10,179 bases of DNA from SFFI01 sp964398655 (GTDB taxonomy: Bacteria > Bacillota > Clostridia > Saccharofermentanales > DTU023), in NCBI GenBank assembly GCA_964398655.1, contig CAYNNG010000034.1:1-10179 (forward strand), read 5' to 3'. The notes beneath the pieces were generated by a model. It was not told the DNA's origin. It ran no database searches and saw only the letters and a list, made by a program, of their open reading frames with translations. Shown in pieces: positions 1 through 6,822 of the stretch (position 1 is the stretch's first letter; each line of letters starts with the position of its first letter). The translations under genes and the position numbers were made by a program.

Positions 1-53
1 TTCTTGGCTTCTTCTAGCCCGTTGTGCAAGCTGGCGTTTTTGATAAGTAACAT
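1..53 (-). CDS. Amidohydrolase-like protein, N-terminal 17 residues only (runs off the left edge)
   Basis: On the minus strand an ATG at 53-51 opens a frame with no stop to the window edge, reading MLLIKNASLHNGLEEAK. This pattern (hydrophobic start, IKNA, then a short x-D/N-G segment) is the usual first beta-strand of metal-dependent amidohydrolases such as dihydroorotase, imidazolonepropionase or aminoacylase relatives. A purine-rich ribosome binding site (AAGGGG, about 61-66) lies roughly 7 nt upstream of the ATG, which supports the start. Only the N-terminus is visible, so no metal ligands or catalytic residues can be checked. It lies downstream of the XRE regulator gene on the same strand, separated by a likely terminator. 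Lying beside a peptide import and peptidase operon, it could hydrolyse a dipeptide or amino-acid derivative, but that is inference. Seventeen residues cannot rule out another family. Confidence 0.5.
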   Translation of the reverse strand, partial: MLLIKNASLHNGLEEAK

Positions 54-96
54 TAACTTTCCCCTTTCCTCGATTTATATGCAAATATATTCAAGT

Positions 97-109
97 TTAT
101 CATTGATAA
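97..109. promoter_or_regulatory. Perfect 13-bp palindrome upstream of the amidohydrolase-like gene
   Basis: The sequence reads TTATCA-T-TGATAA, a perfect dyad with a single central base, about 44 bp upstream of the minus-strand ATG at 53. It lies in very AT-rich DNA. A -10-like TATAAA lies on the minus strand at 79-74, with the palindrome at about the -35 distance, but no good -35 hexamer is present. A regulator binding site is possible. The symmetry is seen; the function is inferred. Confidence 0.3.
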
Positions 110-166
110 TTCTGGATAATATCTTGCTAGATCTACACTTTTTAGAAGGGAAAAGAGCGTAAATAT

Positions 167-188
167 AAAAAAATCAACCGCCAGTTGA
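167..188 (-). terminator. Rho-independent terminator after the XRE regulator gene
   Basis: Read on the minus strand, 188-174 folds as TCAAC-TGGCG-GTTGA, a 5-bp stem that a T-G wobble extends to 6 bp around a 3-nt loop. It is followed directly by seven T residues (173-167). It begins 8 nt after the regulator's TAA stop (199-197). The stem is short and only moderately GC-rich, so termination may be partial and some readthrough into the amidohydrolase-like gene is possible. There is no T-tract on the plus side, so it is directional. Confidence 0.6.
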
Positions 189-196
189 AAACTGTC

Positions 197-1027
197 TTAC
201 AGGTGGCTACGCTTGCGCTTTAAATTGCTTATATACCAGAAGTTTATCTTGTTTAGGCACTCCGTACTTAGGACCAGGAAGGCCACAAAGGCGGTGGCTA
301 ATAATGGGCGGTAAATAGTGGTTGTACCTACGGATAACTCTACCTGCTCAGCCTGTAGCCAGCCCATGTCCAACAATTGGTCAATGTATTGTAATGCTTG
401 GTCTTTGCTGAGTTGGTTTTCCCGGCAGATATACTCCAGCGATAATAGATTGGAGCGATTTTTATGAAAGTAGATGACGAGATCTAAAAAGGCTTGATCA
501 CTAAGAATTTTATAAAATTCAGCCAAATCTTTGCTCTCGCATAAAAGGCTACGTACGCCTTCCGGAGATTCTTTCATCATGAAAAACCAGGGCTGATTTT
601 CTTGGACTAAACCATAGAGGAAGCCCGTGTCCAGGGCCACATTCATACGGGTACAGTTCAAGTCGAAAGGGTCACCATTTTCACTTAGTGGTAGAGAGGG
701 ATCAACGCCAACTTCGCAAAGACTCTTACAGACAGCCCAGATCAGCTGGAAAGCTCTGGCCATTCGTTCTTCTTGCCCTTGTTGGGCCGTAAGGACCTGA
801 AAAATGCGCTTTTCTAGTTTGGTATGGCTGGTGCTCTCGCGGCCAAAAAGCTGGTCGATGCTAATTTCAAACAGATCAGCAATTCTAGGTAAAAGAGAGA
901 GATCCGGAGACCCTCCACATTCCCACTTTGATACAGCCTGTACGGAAACGCCGATCATCTTGGCGAGTTCTTTTTGGGTCAAATTTTTTTCTATACGTAA
1001 GCTTTTTATTTGTTCACCAATATTCAT
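197..1027 (-). CDS. XRE-family transcriptional regulator with a probable C-terminal winged-helix domain
   Basis: A 276-residue protein. Residues 5-62 form a classic XRE/Cro helix-turn-helix of the Firmicutes type: IGEQIKSLRIEKNLTQKELA, recognition helix VSVQAVSKWECG (about 27-38), then PDLSLLPRIADLFEISIDQLFG. The remaining 210 residues are far longer than a plain Cro-like repressor. Residues 120-160 are a mixed segment that might sense something. Residues about 183-240 (IYFHKNRSNLLSLEYICRENQLSKDQALQYIDQLLDMGWL region, with a following strand pair) look like a second, winged-helix DNA-binding fold. The C-terminus has a short hydrophobic run (about 242-258) and a basic end (KRKR). The start is fixed by AGGAGG at 1041-1036, 8 nt before the ATG. 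It is transcribed divergently from the peptide transporter operon, so local control of that operon is the obvious inference; no ligand can be named. The XRE assignment is firm; the second domain is moderate. Confidence 0.85.
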   Translation of the reverse strand: MNIGEQIKSLRIEKNLTQKELAKMIGVSVQAVSKWECGGSPDLSLLPRIADLFEISIDQLFGRESTSHTKLEKRIFQVLTAQQGQEERMARAFQLIWAVCKSLCEVGVDPSLPLSENGDPFDLNCTRMNVALDTGFLYGLVQENQPWFFMMKESPEGVRSLLCESKDLAEFYKILSDQAFLDLVIYFHKNRSNLLSLEYICRENQLSKDQALQYIDQLLDMGWLQAEQVELSVGTTTIYRPLLATAFVAFLVLSTECLNKINFWYISNLKRKRSHL

Positions 1028-1083
1028 AGATACATCCTCCTAAGCACCATAGAAGAGATCCTGGAGCCAGCTTTTATGTGTCG

Positions 1084-1112
1084 ATTTTGCAAGCGCTTTT
1101 GAGTTTGCTCAA
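1084..1112 (-). promoter_or_regulatory. Candidate promoter of the XRE regulator gene
   Basis: On the minus strand TTGAGC (1112-1107) and CAAAAT (1089-1084) are separated by 17 bp; each matches four of six bases of the sigma-A consensus. Initiation would fall near 1077, giving a leader of about 50 nt before the ATG at 1027. The -35 hexamer lies within the inverted repeat at 1099-1112, which would suit autoregulation. The same stretch (1088-1101) also partly resembles a catabolite-responsive element. All of this is pattern matching. Confidence 0.3.
1099..1112. promoter_or_regulatory. Inverted repeat TTGAG-N4-CTCAA in the divergent region
   Basis: A perfect 5-bp dyad, TTGAG TTTG CTCAA, directly beside the palindrome AAGCGCTT (1091-1098). 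It lies about 70 bp upstream of the regulator ATG and overlaps its candidate -35 element. It is a plausible operator for the XRE protein or a global regulator. No second copy was noticed elsewhere in the window, which weakens the case. Confidence 0.3.
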
Positions 1113-1156
1113 GCTTGGCGGTAGAGGTGGGTTAATAATATCACAAATCAACTGAG

Positions 1157-1174
1157 ATTTTATTTAGCTAAAAT
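1157..1174. promoter_or_regulatory. Inverted repeat ATTTTA-N6-TAAAAT with an inner TTTAGCTAAA palindrome
   Basis: Two overlapping symmetries occupy the middle of the 290-bp divergent spacer: outer arms ATTTTA (1157-1162) and TAAAAT (1169-1174), and a perfect 10-bp palindrome at 1163-1172. AT-rich DNA makes such dyads more likely by chance. The position between two divergent genes is suitable for an operator. The rest of the spacer holds no open reading frame or RNA gene that I can support. Confidence 0.25.
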
Positions 1175-1234
1175 GCAGGTGTTTTTTTCTCAAAAATAAT
1201 TCTATCGAGGCTCCATAAAATTGGGCATTTTGAT

Positions 1235-1242
1235 GCTAAGAT
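1235..1242 (+). promoter_or_regulatory. Candidate extended -10 element for the transporter operon
   Basis: TGCTAAGAT at 1234-1242 contains TG-C-TAAGAT, an extended -10 with four of six bases of TATAAT. No good -35 is found 17 bp upstream (CCATAA region), as is tolerated for extended -10 promoters. Initiation would be near 1249, leaving a leader of about 70 nt. A small dyad, AGCG-T-CGCT (1246-1254), sits at the predicted start point. This is the best of several weak plus-strand candidates. Confidence 0.25.
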
Positions 1243-1317
1243 TAAAGCGTCGCTAGTCAACAAAACTTTTTCCAAACAATAGACGGCTTAGTGTAGAAGA
1301 CTTTTAGGGGGACAGTT

Positions 1318-2283
1318 ATGTCGAGATTTGTGCTTAGACGACTGGTCAGCGGATTTTTGACTGTAGTAACAGTTTTTGTTATTAACTTCATAATTATTCA
1401 AGCTGCACCTGGCGATCCCGTTAAAACCATCATGGGTAAAGAAACTGATGACCCGCAGCTGCGTATGGCTCTAGAAGCTAAATTTGGCCTGGATAAACCC
1501 TGGCCAGAAAGATTGTGGAACCAGTTTTCTTCTGCCATGCAAGGCGATCTAGGGACTTCCCTTATTTATAACAGACCGGTTGGGGACATGATTAAAGAAC
1601 GTGTACTGCCCACGGTCCTGCTGGGTCTAACCTCGGCTATTCTTGCCCTAGTCATAGGCACGGCGCTAGGTATTTTCTGCGCCCGAAGGGAGGGCAGCTT
1701 CCTAGATGGACTTTTCTCTACGGTGTCCTACACCCTGGACGCCATGCCCTCATTTTGGCTGGGCCTTATGCTCATAATTTTGTTCTCCTCAAATCTGGGC
1801 TGGCTGCCAGCCCAGGGCATGACGAATGTCCGCGCAGGCTATGAAGGCTGGGACAAGGTGGTAGACGTAATTGTGCACATGATTTTGCCCACCCTGACCC
1901 TAACCCTGATCAGCATGCCTGGTTACTTCCGGATTGCTAAGAGCTCTATCCAGCAGGTAACAAGCGAGGACTTTATCCTGACCCTAAGAGCAGCGGGTAT
2001 TGATGAGGGTAAGATCTTCCGTAAATATATCTTCAAGAATGCCATTCTGCCGACAATTACCATGTTTGGTATAACTCTGGCTTTCTTAATAACCGGGGTA
2101 ACCCTGGTAGAAATAGTCTTCTCTTGGCCCGGCATGGGGCGTCTAACCATGACCGCGATTAATCAGCTAGACTACCCCACGCTCATGGGCGTCTACCTGA
2201 TCATGAGTATTTCCGTGGCCGTAATGATGGTCATCGTAGACATCGTGTATGCCTTGTTTGACCCACGGATTAGATATAACTAG
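1318..2283 (+). CDS. dppB: Dipeptide/oligopeptide ABC transporter permease, DppB/OppB type
   Basis: A 321-residue inner-membrane permease that forms half of the channel of a peptide-type (family 5) importer. The N-terminus shows the OppB_TM_N pattern: RFVLRRL then a membrane segment (about 10-28) and PGDPV. MQGDLGTSL (74-82) is the usual periplasmic motif of this family. Further membrane segments lie near 95-120, 138-160, 183-203, 245-265 and 288-312. The cytoplasmic EAA loop that contacts the ATPases is at 222-245 (LRAAG...FRKYIFKNAILP), and the conserved SWPGMGRL is at 269-276. Length and motifs are normal. The start is set by AGGGGGA at 1306-1312. It is the first gene of the plus-strand operon, 12 nt before dppC. 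Dpp, Opp and nickel-type permeases cannot be separated by sequence reading alone; the peptidase neighbours favour peptides. Confidence 0.93.
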   Translation: MSRFVLRRLVSGFLTVVTVFVINFIIIQAAPGDPVKTIMGKETDDPQLRMALEAKFGLDKPWPERLWNQFSSAMQGDLGTSLIYNRPVGDMIKERVLPTVLLGLTSAILALVIGTALGIFCARREGSFLDGLFSTVSYTLDAMPSFWLGLMLIILFSSNLGWLPAQGMTNVRAGYEGWDKVVDVIVHMILPTLTLTLISMPGYFRIAKSSIQQVTSEDFILTLRAAGIDEGKIFRKYIFKNAILPTITMFGITLAFLITGVTLVEIVFSWPGMGRLTMTAINQLDYPTLMGVYLIMSISVAVMMVIVDIVYALFDPRIRYN

Positions 2284-2295
2284 GGGAGGTCGGCA

Positions 2296-3150
2296 ATGAA
2301 AAAAGCATCTTGGTTACAATCTTTTGGCAAAGCTTTCCGCGGAGACAGGCAATTCCGTTTCGGCATTCTCGGCATGGTATTCCTGCTTATCGTGATCATC
2401 TTTGCCCCTTATATCGCAACCCATGACCCCTATTCTTTTGACTACACCCGGCTGTTAGCCCCCGGTGTGGACGGCCATATTCTGGGCACTAACCATTTAG
2501 GGCAGGATGTATTCTCCATGATCGTCTATGGAGTGCGGACCTCGCTTAAAGTGGCTCTCATTTCGGCCTTGATTTCCGGCGCCATTGGCGTGCTGGTTGG
2601 GGGCTTGGGAGGATTTTTAGGAGGCAAAGTAGACTTGGTCATCTCTGAGCTGATCAATATCTTCCTGATGATTCCTTCTTTTTTCCTCATCCTTTTAATC
2701 ATCGCGCTTTTTGGCAACAGCATTGTCAATGTCATGATTGTTATCGGCATAACTACCTGGCCCAGTAACGCCAAGCTCATGCGGTCCCAGGCCCTTTCTC
2801 TGCGGGAACGGACCTTCGTGAAAAGCGCCGTAGCCTTGGGTGAAAGCAACGGACAGATTCTCTTCAAATATATCCTTCCTAACGGTATTTTCCCGGTTAT
2901 TGCCAATACAACCCGGGGCATGTCAGGAGCTATTTTGACGGAAGCTTCTCTCTCTTTTCTGGGCTTGGGTGACCCCAATATCGTTTCCTGGGGCCAGCTG
3001 ATTTACCAAGGGAAACCCTTTATCACCAGTGCCTGGTGGATCTCTGTGTTTGCCGGTATTTCCATCGTAATCACCGTAATTTTCTTCTATCTCTTGGGCG
3101 ATGGACTAAACCACGTCTTAAATCCCAAGTACAACTATGGGAGGAACTAA
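2296..3150 (+). CDS. dppC: Dipeptide/oligopeptide ABC transporter permease, DppC/OppC type
   Basis: A 284-residue membrane protein, the partner of DppB in the channel. It begins with the short OppC N-terminal segment (FRGDRQFRFGILG, then a membrane helix at about 23-41). The family signature ILGTNHLGQDVFSMIVYGVRTSL follows at 62-84, where Q replaces the more common R of LGRD. Membrane segments lie near 87-110, 118-140, 143-155 and 246-268. The EAA loop is at 175-200 (KSAVALGES...LFKYILPNGIFP), followed by LTEASLSFLGLGDP (214-227). The ribosome binding site GGGGAGG (2283-2289) sits 6 nt before the ATG, right at the end of dppB. dppD begins 2 nt after its stop, so translational coupling across the operon is likely. 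The family is certain; the exact substrate is inferred. Confidence 0.93.
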   Translation: MKKASWLQSFGKAFRGDRQFRFGILGMVFLLIVIIFAPYIATHDPYSFDYTRLLAPGVDGHILGTNHLGQDVFSMIVYGVRTSLKVALISALISGAIGVLVGGLGGFLGGKVDLVISELINIFLMIPSFFLILLIIALFGNSIVNVMIVIGITTWPSNAKLMRSQALSLRERTFVKSAVALGESNGQILFKYILPNGIFPVIANTTRGMSGAILTEASLSFLGLGDPNIVSWGQLIYQGKPFITSAWWISVFAGISIVITVIFFYLLGDGLNHVLNPKYNYGRN

Positions 3151-3152
3151 GA

Positions 3153-4238
3153 ATGAAGAAAACTTATAGTCAAAAAGACTCTGTAACAGAGTTGAACCCA
3201 GCTTTGACCAGTGACGCTCTAGCCAACACCGGCGGGCCAGTAGAGCAAAACGACTCTAAGGAAGAAGTCCTCCGGGTCCGAGACATGAATGTCACCTATG
3301 TAAATCGGAACAAACAGGTCAAGGCGGTACGGCACGCTAATCTGACCATCTATAAGGGAGACTCCATGGGCCTGATTGGTGAATCAGGCAGCGGCAAATC
3401 AACCCTGGCCATGGCCCTGCTTGGTTTGCTGCCTAAAAAATCAACCCTGATTGACGGACAGGCGATCTTCATGAACGACAAGAACCTCCTGTCCTTGCCA
3501 GACAAAGAGCTGAATAAACTCCGCTGGACAGAGATAGCAGTAGTTTTCCAAAAAGCTATGAACTCGCTCAGCCCGGTACATCGGATCAGCACGATTTTTG
3601 AGGATATCTATTTGGCCCATAAGCCTAACACCAGCAAGCAAGAGATCCGGGAAATCTCTCTGGCCTTGCTAGACTTGGTTAATTTACCGGAACGGGTATA
3701 CACCCTCTATCCCCACGAGCTTTCGGGCGGCATGCTGCAGAGGGTGGCGATTGCCATGAGCCTGCTGTTTTCGCCCCAGCTCCTGATCTTTGATGAAGCC
3801 ACAACTGCCCTTGACGTGGTTACCCAAGGCCAGATCCTCAAAGAAATCCAGAACATGGAGGAAAAGCTCTCCACCACCCGCATCATGATTACGCATGACA
3901 TGAGTGTAGTGGCCGCCAGCTGCAACAAGATGGCTGTGCTGTACGCCGGAGAAATTTTGGAGTTCGGCTATGTTAACCAACTTATGAAAACTCCTTACCA
4001 TCCATATACGCAGGCCCTCTTAGCCTCTTTCCCCGCCCTGCATGGCGAGAAAAAGCAGCTGGAGTCCATCCCCGGCTTCCTGCCCGACCTCAGCTCGGAC
4101 TTGTCCCAGCATTGTGTTTTTGCCCCCAGATGCAAAAATGCGGGCCCCAGATGCCGAAAGGAAAAACCTTATCTCAAGCCCTCGCCCTGCGGAAGTGGTG
4201 AAGTTGCCTGCTTTTTGTATGACGGAGGTGTGGAATAA
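3153..4238 (+). CDS. dppD: Peptide ABC transporter ATP-binding protein, DppD/OppD type
   Basis: A cytoplasmic ATPase of 361 residues when started at 3153, two bases after the dppC stop, with GGGAGGA (3139-3145) as ribosome binding site. An in-frame ATG at 3036 lies deep within dppC and would add 39 unlikely residues. Visible elements: Walker A GESGSGKST (76-84), Q-loop Q133, signature LSGGM (190-194), Walker B LLIFDE (210-215; Glu215 catalytic), D-loop ALD (219-221), H-loop His248. The C-terminal oligopeptide-type domain has Cys321, 327, 334 and 353 in FAPRC context, a pattern known to bind a 4Fe-4S cluster in a characterised DppD. Two small oddities: about 36 polar residues precede the ABC domain, longer than usual, and Walker B continues DEATTALD where family members mostly have DEPTTALD. 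The stop overlaps the dppF start by one base (TAATG). Confidence 0.93.
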   Translation: MKKTYSQKDSVTELNPALTSDALANTGGPVEQNDSKEEVLRVRDMNVTYVNRNKQVKAVRHANLTIYKGDSMGLIGESGSGKSTLAMALLGLLPKKSTLIDGQAIFMNDKNLLSLPDKELNKLRWTEIAVVFQKAMNSLSPVHRISTIFEDIYLAHKPNTSKQEIREISLALLDLVNLPERVYTLYPHELSGGMLQRVAIAMSLLFSPQLLIFDEATTALDVVTQGQILKEIQNMEEKLSTTRIMITHDMSVVAASCNKMAVLYAGEILEFGYVNQLMKTPYHPYTQALLASFPALHGEKKQLESIPGFLPDLSSDLSQHCVFAPRCKNAGPRCRKEKPYLKPSPCGSGEVACFLYDGGVE

Positions 4239-5239
4239 TGGCTTATATCGAAATTAAAGACCTCGCCAAGTGGTATGAATATAAGGCGCCCAGCATTATT
4301 GGCCAGCTTAAGGGCGGCAAAAAATATGTCAAAGCGGTAGACGGGATTGACCTGTCCATTGATAAAGGCAATATCCTCGGTGTCATCGGCGAGTCTGGCT
4401 GCGGTAAGAGTACTCTGGGCCGCATGCTGGTACGCTTGGAAGACCCCAGCCGGGGCGATGTGTTTGTGGACGGTGTCTCTACCAATGAGCTTCTGCATAA
4501 GGACCGAAAATCTTTCCGCCGGACCGTCCAGATCATCTTCCAGAACCCCTTTGACACCTTTACACCCCGTGATACTATCCGTCAGATTCTCCAGCGCACC
4601 CTGCGCATTCACGCCATCGGAGAAGACGAGGCTGCCCGGGACAAGATTATTCACGAAGCCTTGACCAACTCTGGTCTGGTTCCTGTGGAAGACATTGTCA
4701 ACCGCTATCCTCACGAACTGTCGGGCGGCCAGCTGCAGCGTATATCTATCACCCGAGCCATGCTTTTGGACCCCAGCATCGTCATAGCTGACGAGCCTGT
4801 CTCCATGCTGGACGTCTCAGTGCGGGCCGACATCATCAACCTCCTGATCCATCTCAGTAAGACCCGTGGCACCACCATGGTATTTATCAGCCATGATATT
4901 GCCCTGACCAGGTATACCTGCGATGTCGTAGCAGTTATGTATCTGGGCCGGATTGTGGAATACGGTCTTACCGACGAAGTTATTAGCAACCCTCAGCACC
5001 CCTACACTAAAGTTCTGATTTCTAACTGTACCTCCATAGACCCTGAGGAAAATCAAGATCCCATCCCCATTGAGGGCGAACCGCCCACACCCTTAGACCC
5101 AGGGGCAGGCTGCTACTTTGCGCCCCGCTGCCCCTACGCAGTCCCGGCCTGTTTCAACAAATACCCCGCTAAACAGGTCATCACGAACACTCATTATGCG
5201 GTCTGTGACCGTATTGATGAATTAAGAGCAGACTCTTAG
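4238..5239 (+). CDS. dppF: Peptide ABC transporter ATP-binding protein, DppF/OppF type
   Basis: A 333-residue ATPase that pairs with DppD on the cytoplasmic side of the permeases. Its ATG shares one base with the dppD stop, and GGAGGTG (4224-4230) inside dppD serves as ribosome binding site, so the two are translationally coupled. Motifs: the OppF-like N-terminal segment with an insertion (about 18-30) before VKAVDGIDL, Walker A GESGCGKST (51-59), signature LSGGQ (161-165), Walker B ending D185-E186, the DEPVSMLDVSVRA segment usual for OppF/DppF, and H-loop His219. The C-terminal domain repeats the cysteine set seen in DppD: Cys292, 298, 305 and 323 with CYFAPRCP. No missing catalytic residue is seen. 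Length and order of motifs are normal for the family. Confidence 0.93.
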   Translation: MAYIEIKDLAKWYEYKAPSIIGQLKGGKKYVKAVDGIDLSIDKGNILGVIGESGCGKSTLGRMLVRLEDPSRGDVFVDGVSTNELLHKDRKSFRRTVQIIFQNPFDTFTPRDTIRQILQRTLRIHAIGEDEAARDKIIHEALTNSGLVPVEDIVNRYPHELSGGQLQRISITRAMLLDPSIVIADEPVSMLDVSVRADIINLLIHLSKTRGTTMVFISHDIALTRYTCDVVAVMYLGRIVEYGLTDEVISNPQHPYTKVLISNCTSIDPEENQDPIPIEGEPPTPLDPGAGCYFAPRCPYAVPACFNKYPAKQVITNTHYAVCDRIDELRADS

Positions 5240-5245
5240 AAAAAA

Positions 5246-5264
5246 GTTTGAGGAGGAATCAAAC
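5246..5264 (+). promoter_or_regulatory. Hairpin presenting the binding-protein ribosome binding site in its loop
   Basis: Between dppF and the binding-protein gene, GTTTGA (5246-5251) and TCAAAC (5259-5264) are perfect complements around a 7-nt loop, GGAGGAA, that holds the whole Shine-Dalgarno core. The 3' arm ends on the base directly before the ATG (5265). A weak 6-bp stem would keep the ribosome binding site single-stranded and close to the start codon, which could raise translation of a protein needed in excess over the channel, or respond to a factor. The structure is read directly; the role is inferred. Confidence 0.45.
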
Positions 5265-6822
5265 ATGAAAAAGACCTTGACACTCGTACTTGTAGCCTTG
5301 ATGGTCGTAAGCCTGAGCCTAGGCAACTTCATCATGGCCGAAGACGCCCCGCCTATCAAAGAAGGTGGCACCCTGGTAGTTCGGGAATCCGGCGACCCCA
5401 TGTCCTTCTGCCCCAGTGCCGCAGCAGACGACAATGCCTACGCCATGTTCCAGAACATGTACAACCGCCTGACCAAGCTGGACTCTTCCAAGAAACCCAT
5501 CCCCGATGCGGCCGAATCTTGGGAAATCTCTGATGACGCGATGGAGATCACCTTCCACCTTAAAGACAACATGAAGTGGTGGGACGGCGAAGCCCTCGAC
5601 GCAGAAGACGTCAAATACACCTTTGACTACATCAAAGAACATCCTACCTGCTACTTCAGCTCCTCCATGGAAATTGTGGATGAGATTGAAATTGTTGACC
5701 CCTTAACCGTAGTTTTCCATATGAACACAGCTGATGTCAGCTTCGTAGCCCGCATTGGCTGGTATGCTACCTTTATTGTTCCCGAGCACATTTACAACAA
5801 CGGTGAAGCCTGGGAAGACAACGAAGCAGCAAAAACCAAACCCATGGGCTCTGGTCCCTTCATGTTCGACTCTTACGAACAGGGCAAGCACACGATCTTG
5901 GTTAAAAACCCCAACTACCACGACGGTGAACCTCACTTAGACAAGCTGATCTTTGCTATCGTGCCCGATGACACCACTGCTGTTCAGGCCATGTTCAATG
6001 GGGAAATTGATACCATCTCCATGGTACCGGATGCCTTCTTAGAGCAAATGCAGGCCGACCCCAACTGGCGTGTAGACCGTGACCTCTATCCCTCACCTTG
6101 GCGTTACATCTTCAACCTGGAAAATGAAAAGGTTGCTGACGTAGCCGTGCGCCAAGCTATTGCCCGCTGCGTAGACAGAAACGAATTCTCCGAAAAAGTC
6201 ACCTCTGGGGTTATGCCTCCCGAATGGTGTGCCTACCCTGCCATCGTTGAATGGGCCGCCAATACCGACTACACCTATCCTGACGTAGATATTGAAGGCG
6301 CCAGAAAGATCCTGGAAGATGCCGGTTATGAGGCAGACGCAGATGGTTTCTACATCCGTGGCTTGACCATCGACTGCTTTGAAGGCCAGCTGGTTGATAT
6401 GACCAAACTTCTGATTGCCAACTGCGCGAAGGCCGGTATTGAGGTTGAGCTCGTAGTTTCTGAATATAATGCCTGGTCTGAGAAAGTCGTCCGTCATGGT
6501 GACTGGATGATTGAGGCACAAGGTGGTTTCATGGGTCCTGACCCGGCCGCACTGAAATCCCGCTATGGCAAAGACTCTAACAGTAACTATGCCAGCTATG
6601 TCAACGAAGACTTTGAAGCACTCTTAGACAAGGGCGCCGCAGAATCCGATCCTGAGAAACGCGCGGAATACTACAAGGAAGCCCAGGTATATCTGATTGA
6701 CGATATGCCCGCCATTAACGTCCTGGCCTGGGCCGGCTACACCGCTGCTCGTTCAGACCTGTACAACCTCCCCATCGACGGTACTGATAAATGGGGCTGG
6801 AACGAATACACCTTTACCTACT
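5265..6822 (+). CDS. ABC transporter substrate-binding protein, family 5 (DppA/OppA type), 3' end lost in assembly gap
   Basis: The extracytoplasmic receptor of the importer; 519 residues are visible before the N run. Residues 1-25 are a Sec signal peptide: MKK, a hydrophobic core, and a probable cut after FIMA. There is no cysteine before residue 49, so no lipobox is present. The SBP_bac_5 pattern is clear: EGGTLVV near the mature start, AESWEISDD...ITFHLKDNMKWWDGEALDAEDVKYTFDYI (about 84-125), GSGPFMFDSY, and DVAVRQAIARCVDR in the second lobe. The visible end WGWNEYTFTY looks like the family's last strand, so probably only a few residues are missing. Reading on through the N run gives an apparent 558-residue frame ending KGKCA, which is an artefact. 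It is the last transporter gene, 25 nt after dppF. The ligand (dipeptide, oligopeptide or other) cannot be read from sequence; neighbouring peptidases favour peptides. Confidence 0.92.

Noticed and set aside
804..1043. 79-residue plus-strand open frame opposite the XRE gene
   Set aside because: It is the complement of the conserved helix-turn-helix coding region, with no recognisable protein features.
1181..1200. T-rich run GTTTTTTTCT followed by CAAAAATAAT as a terminator
   Set aside because: No GC-containing stem precedes the T run, and there is no upstream plus-strand gene to terminate.
3036..3152. Upstream in-frame ATG giving a 400-residue DppD
   Set aside because: The extra 39 residues overlap the dppC coding sequence in another frame and do not resemble the family; the ATG at 3153 has a good ribosome binding site and begins two bases after the dppC stop.
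4169..4714. 181-residue minus-strand open frame opposite dppD/dppF
   Set aside because: It lies antisense to clearly conserved ATPase sequence, has no recognisable domain, and arises from the codon bias of the sense strand.
6093..6521. 142-residue minus-strand open frame inside the binding-protein gene
   Set aside because: Antisense to a well-recognised SBP_bac_5 region, with no family resemblance and no convincing separate promoter.
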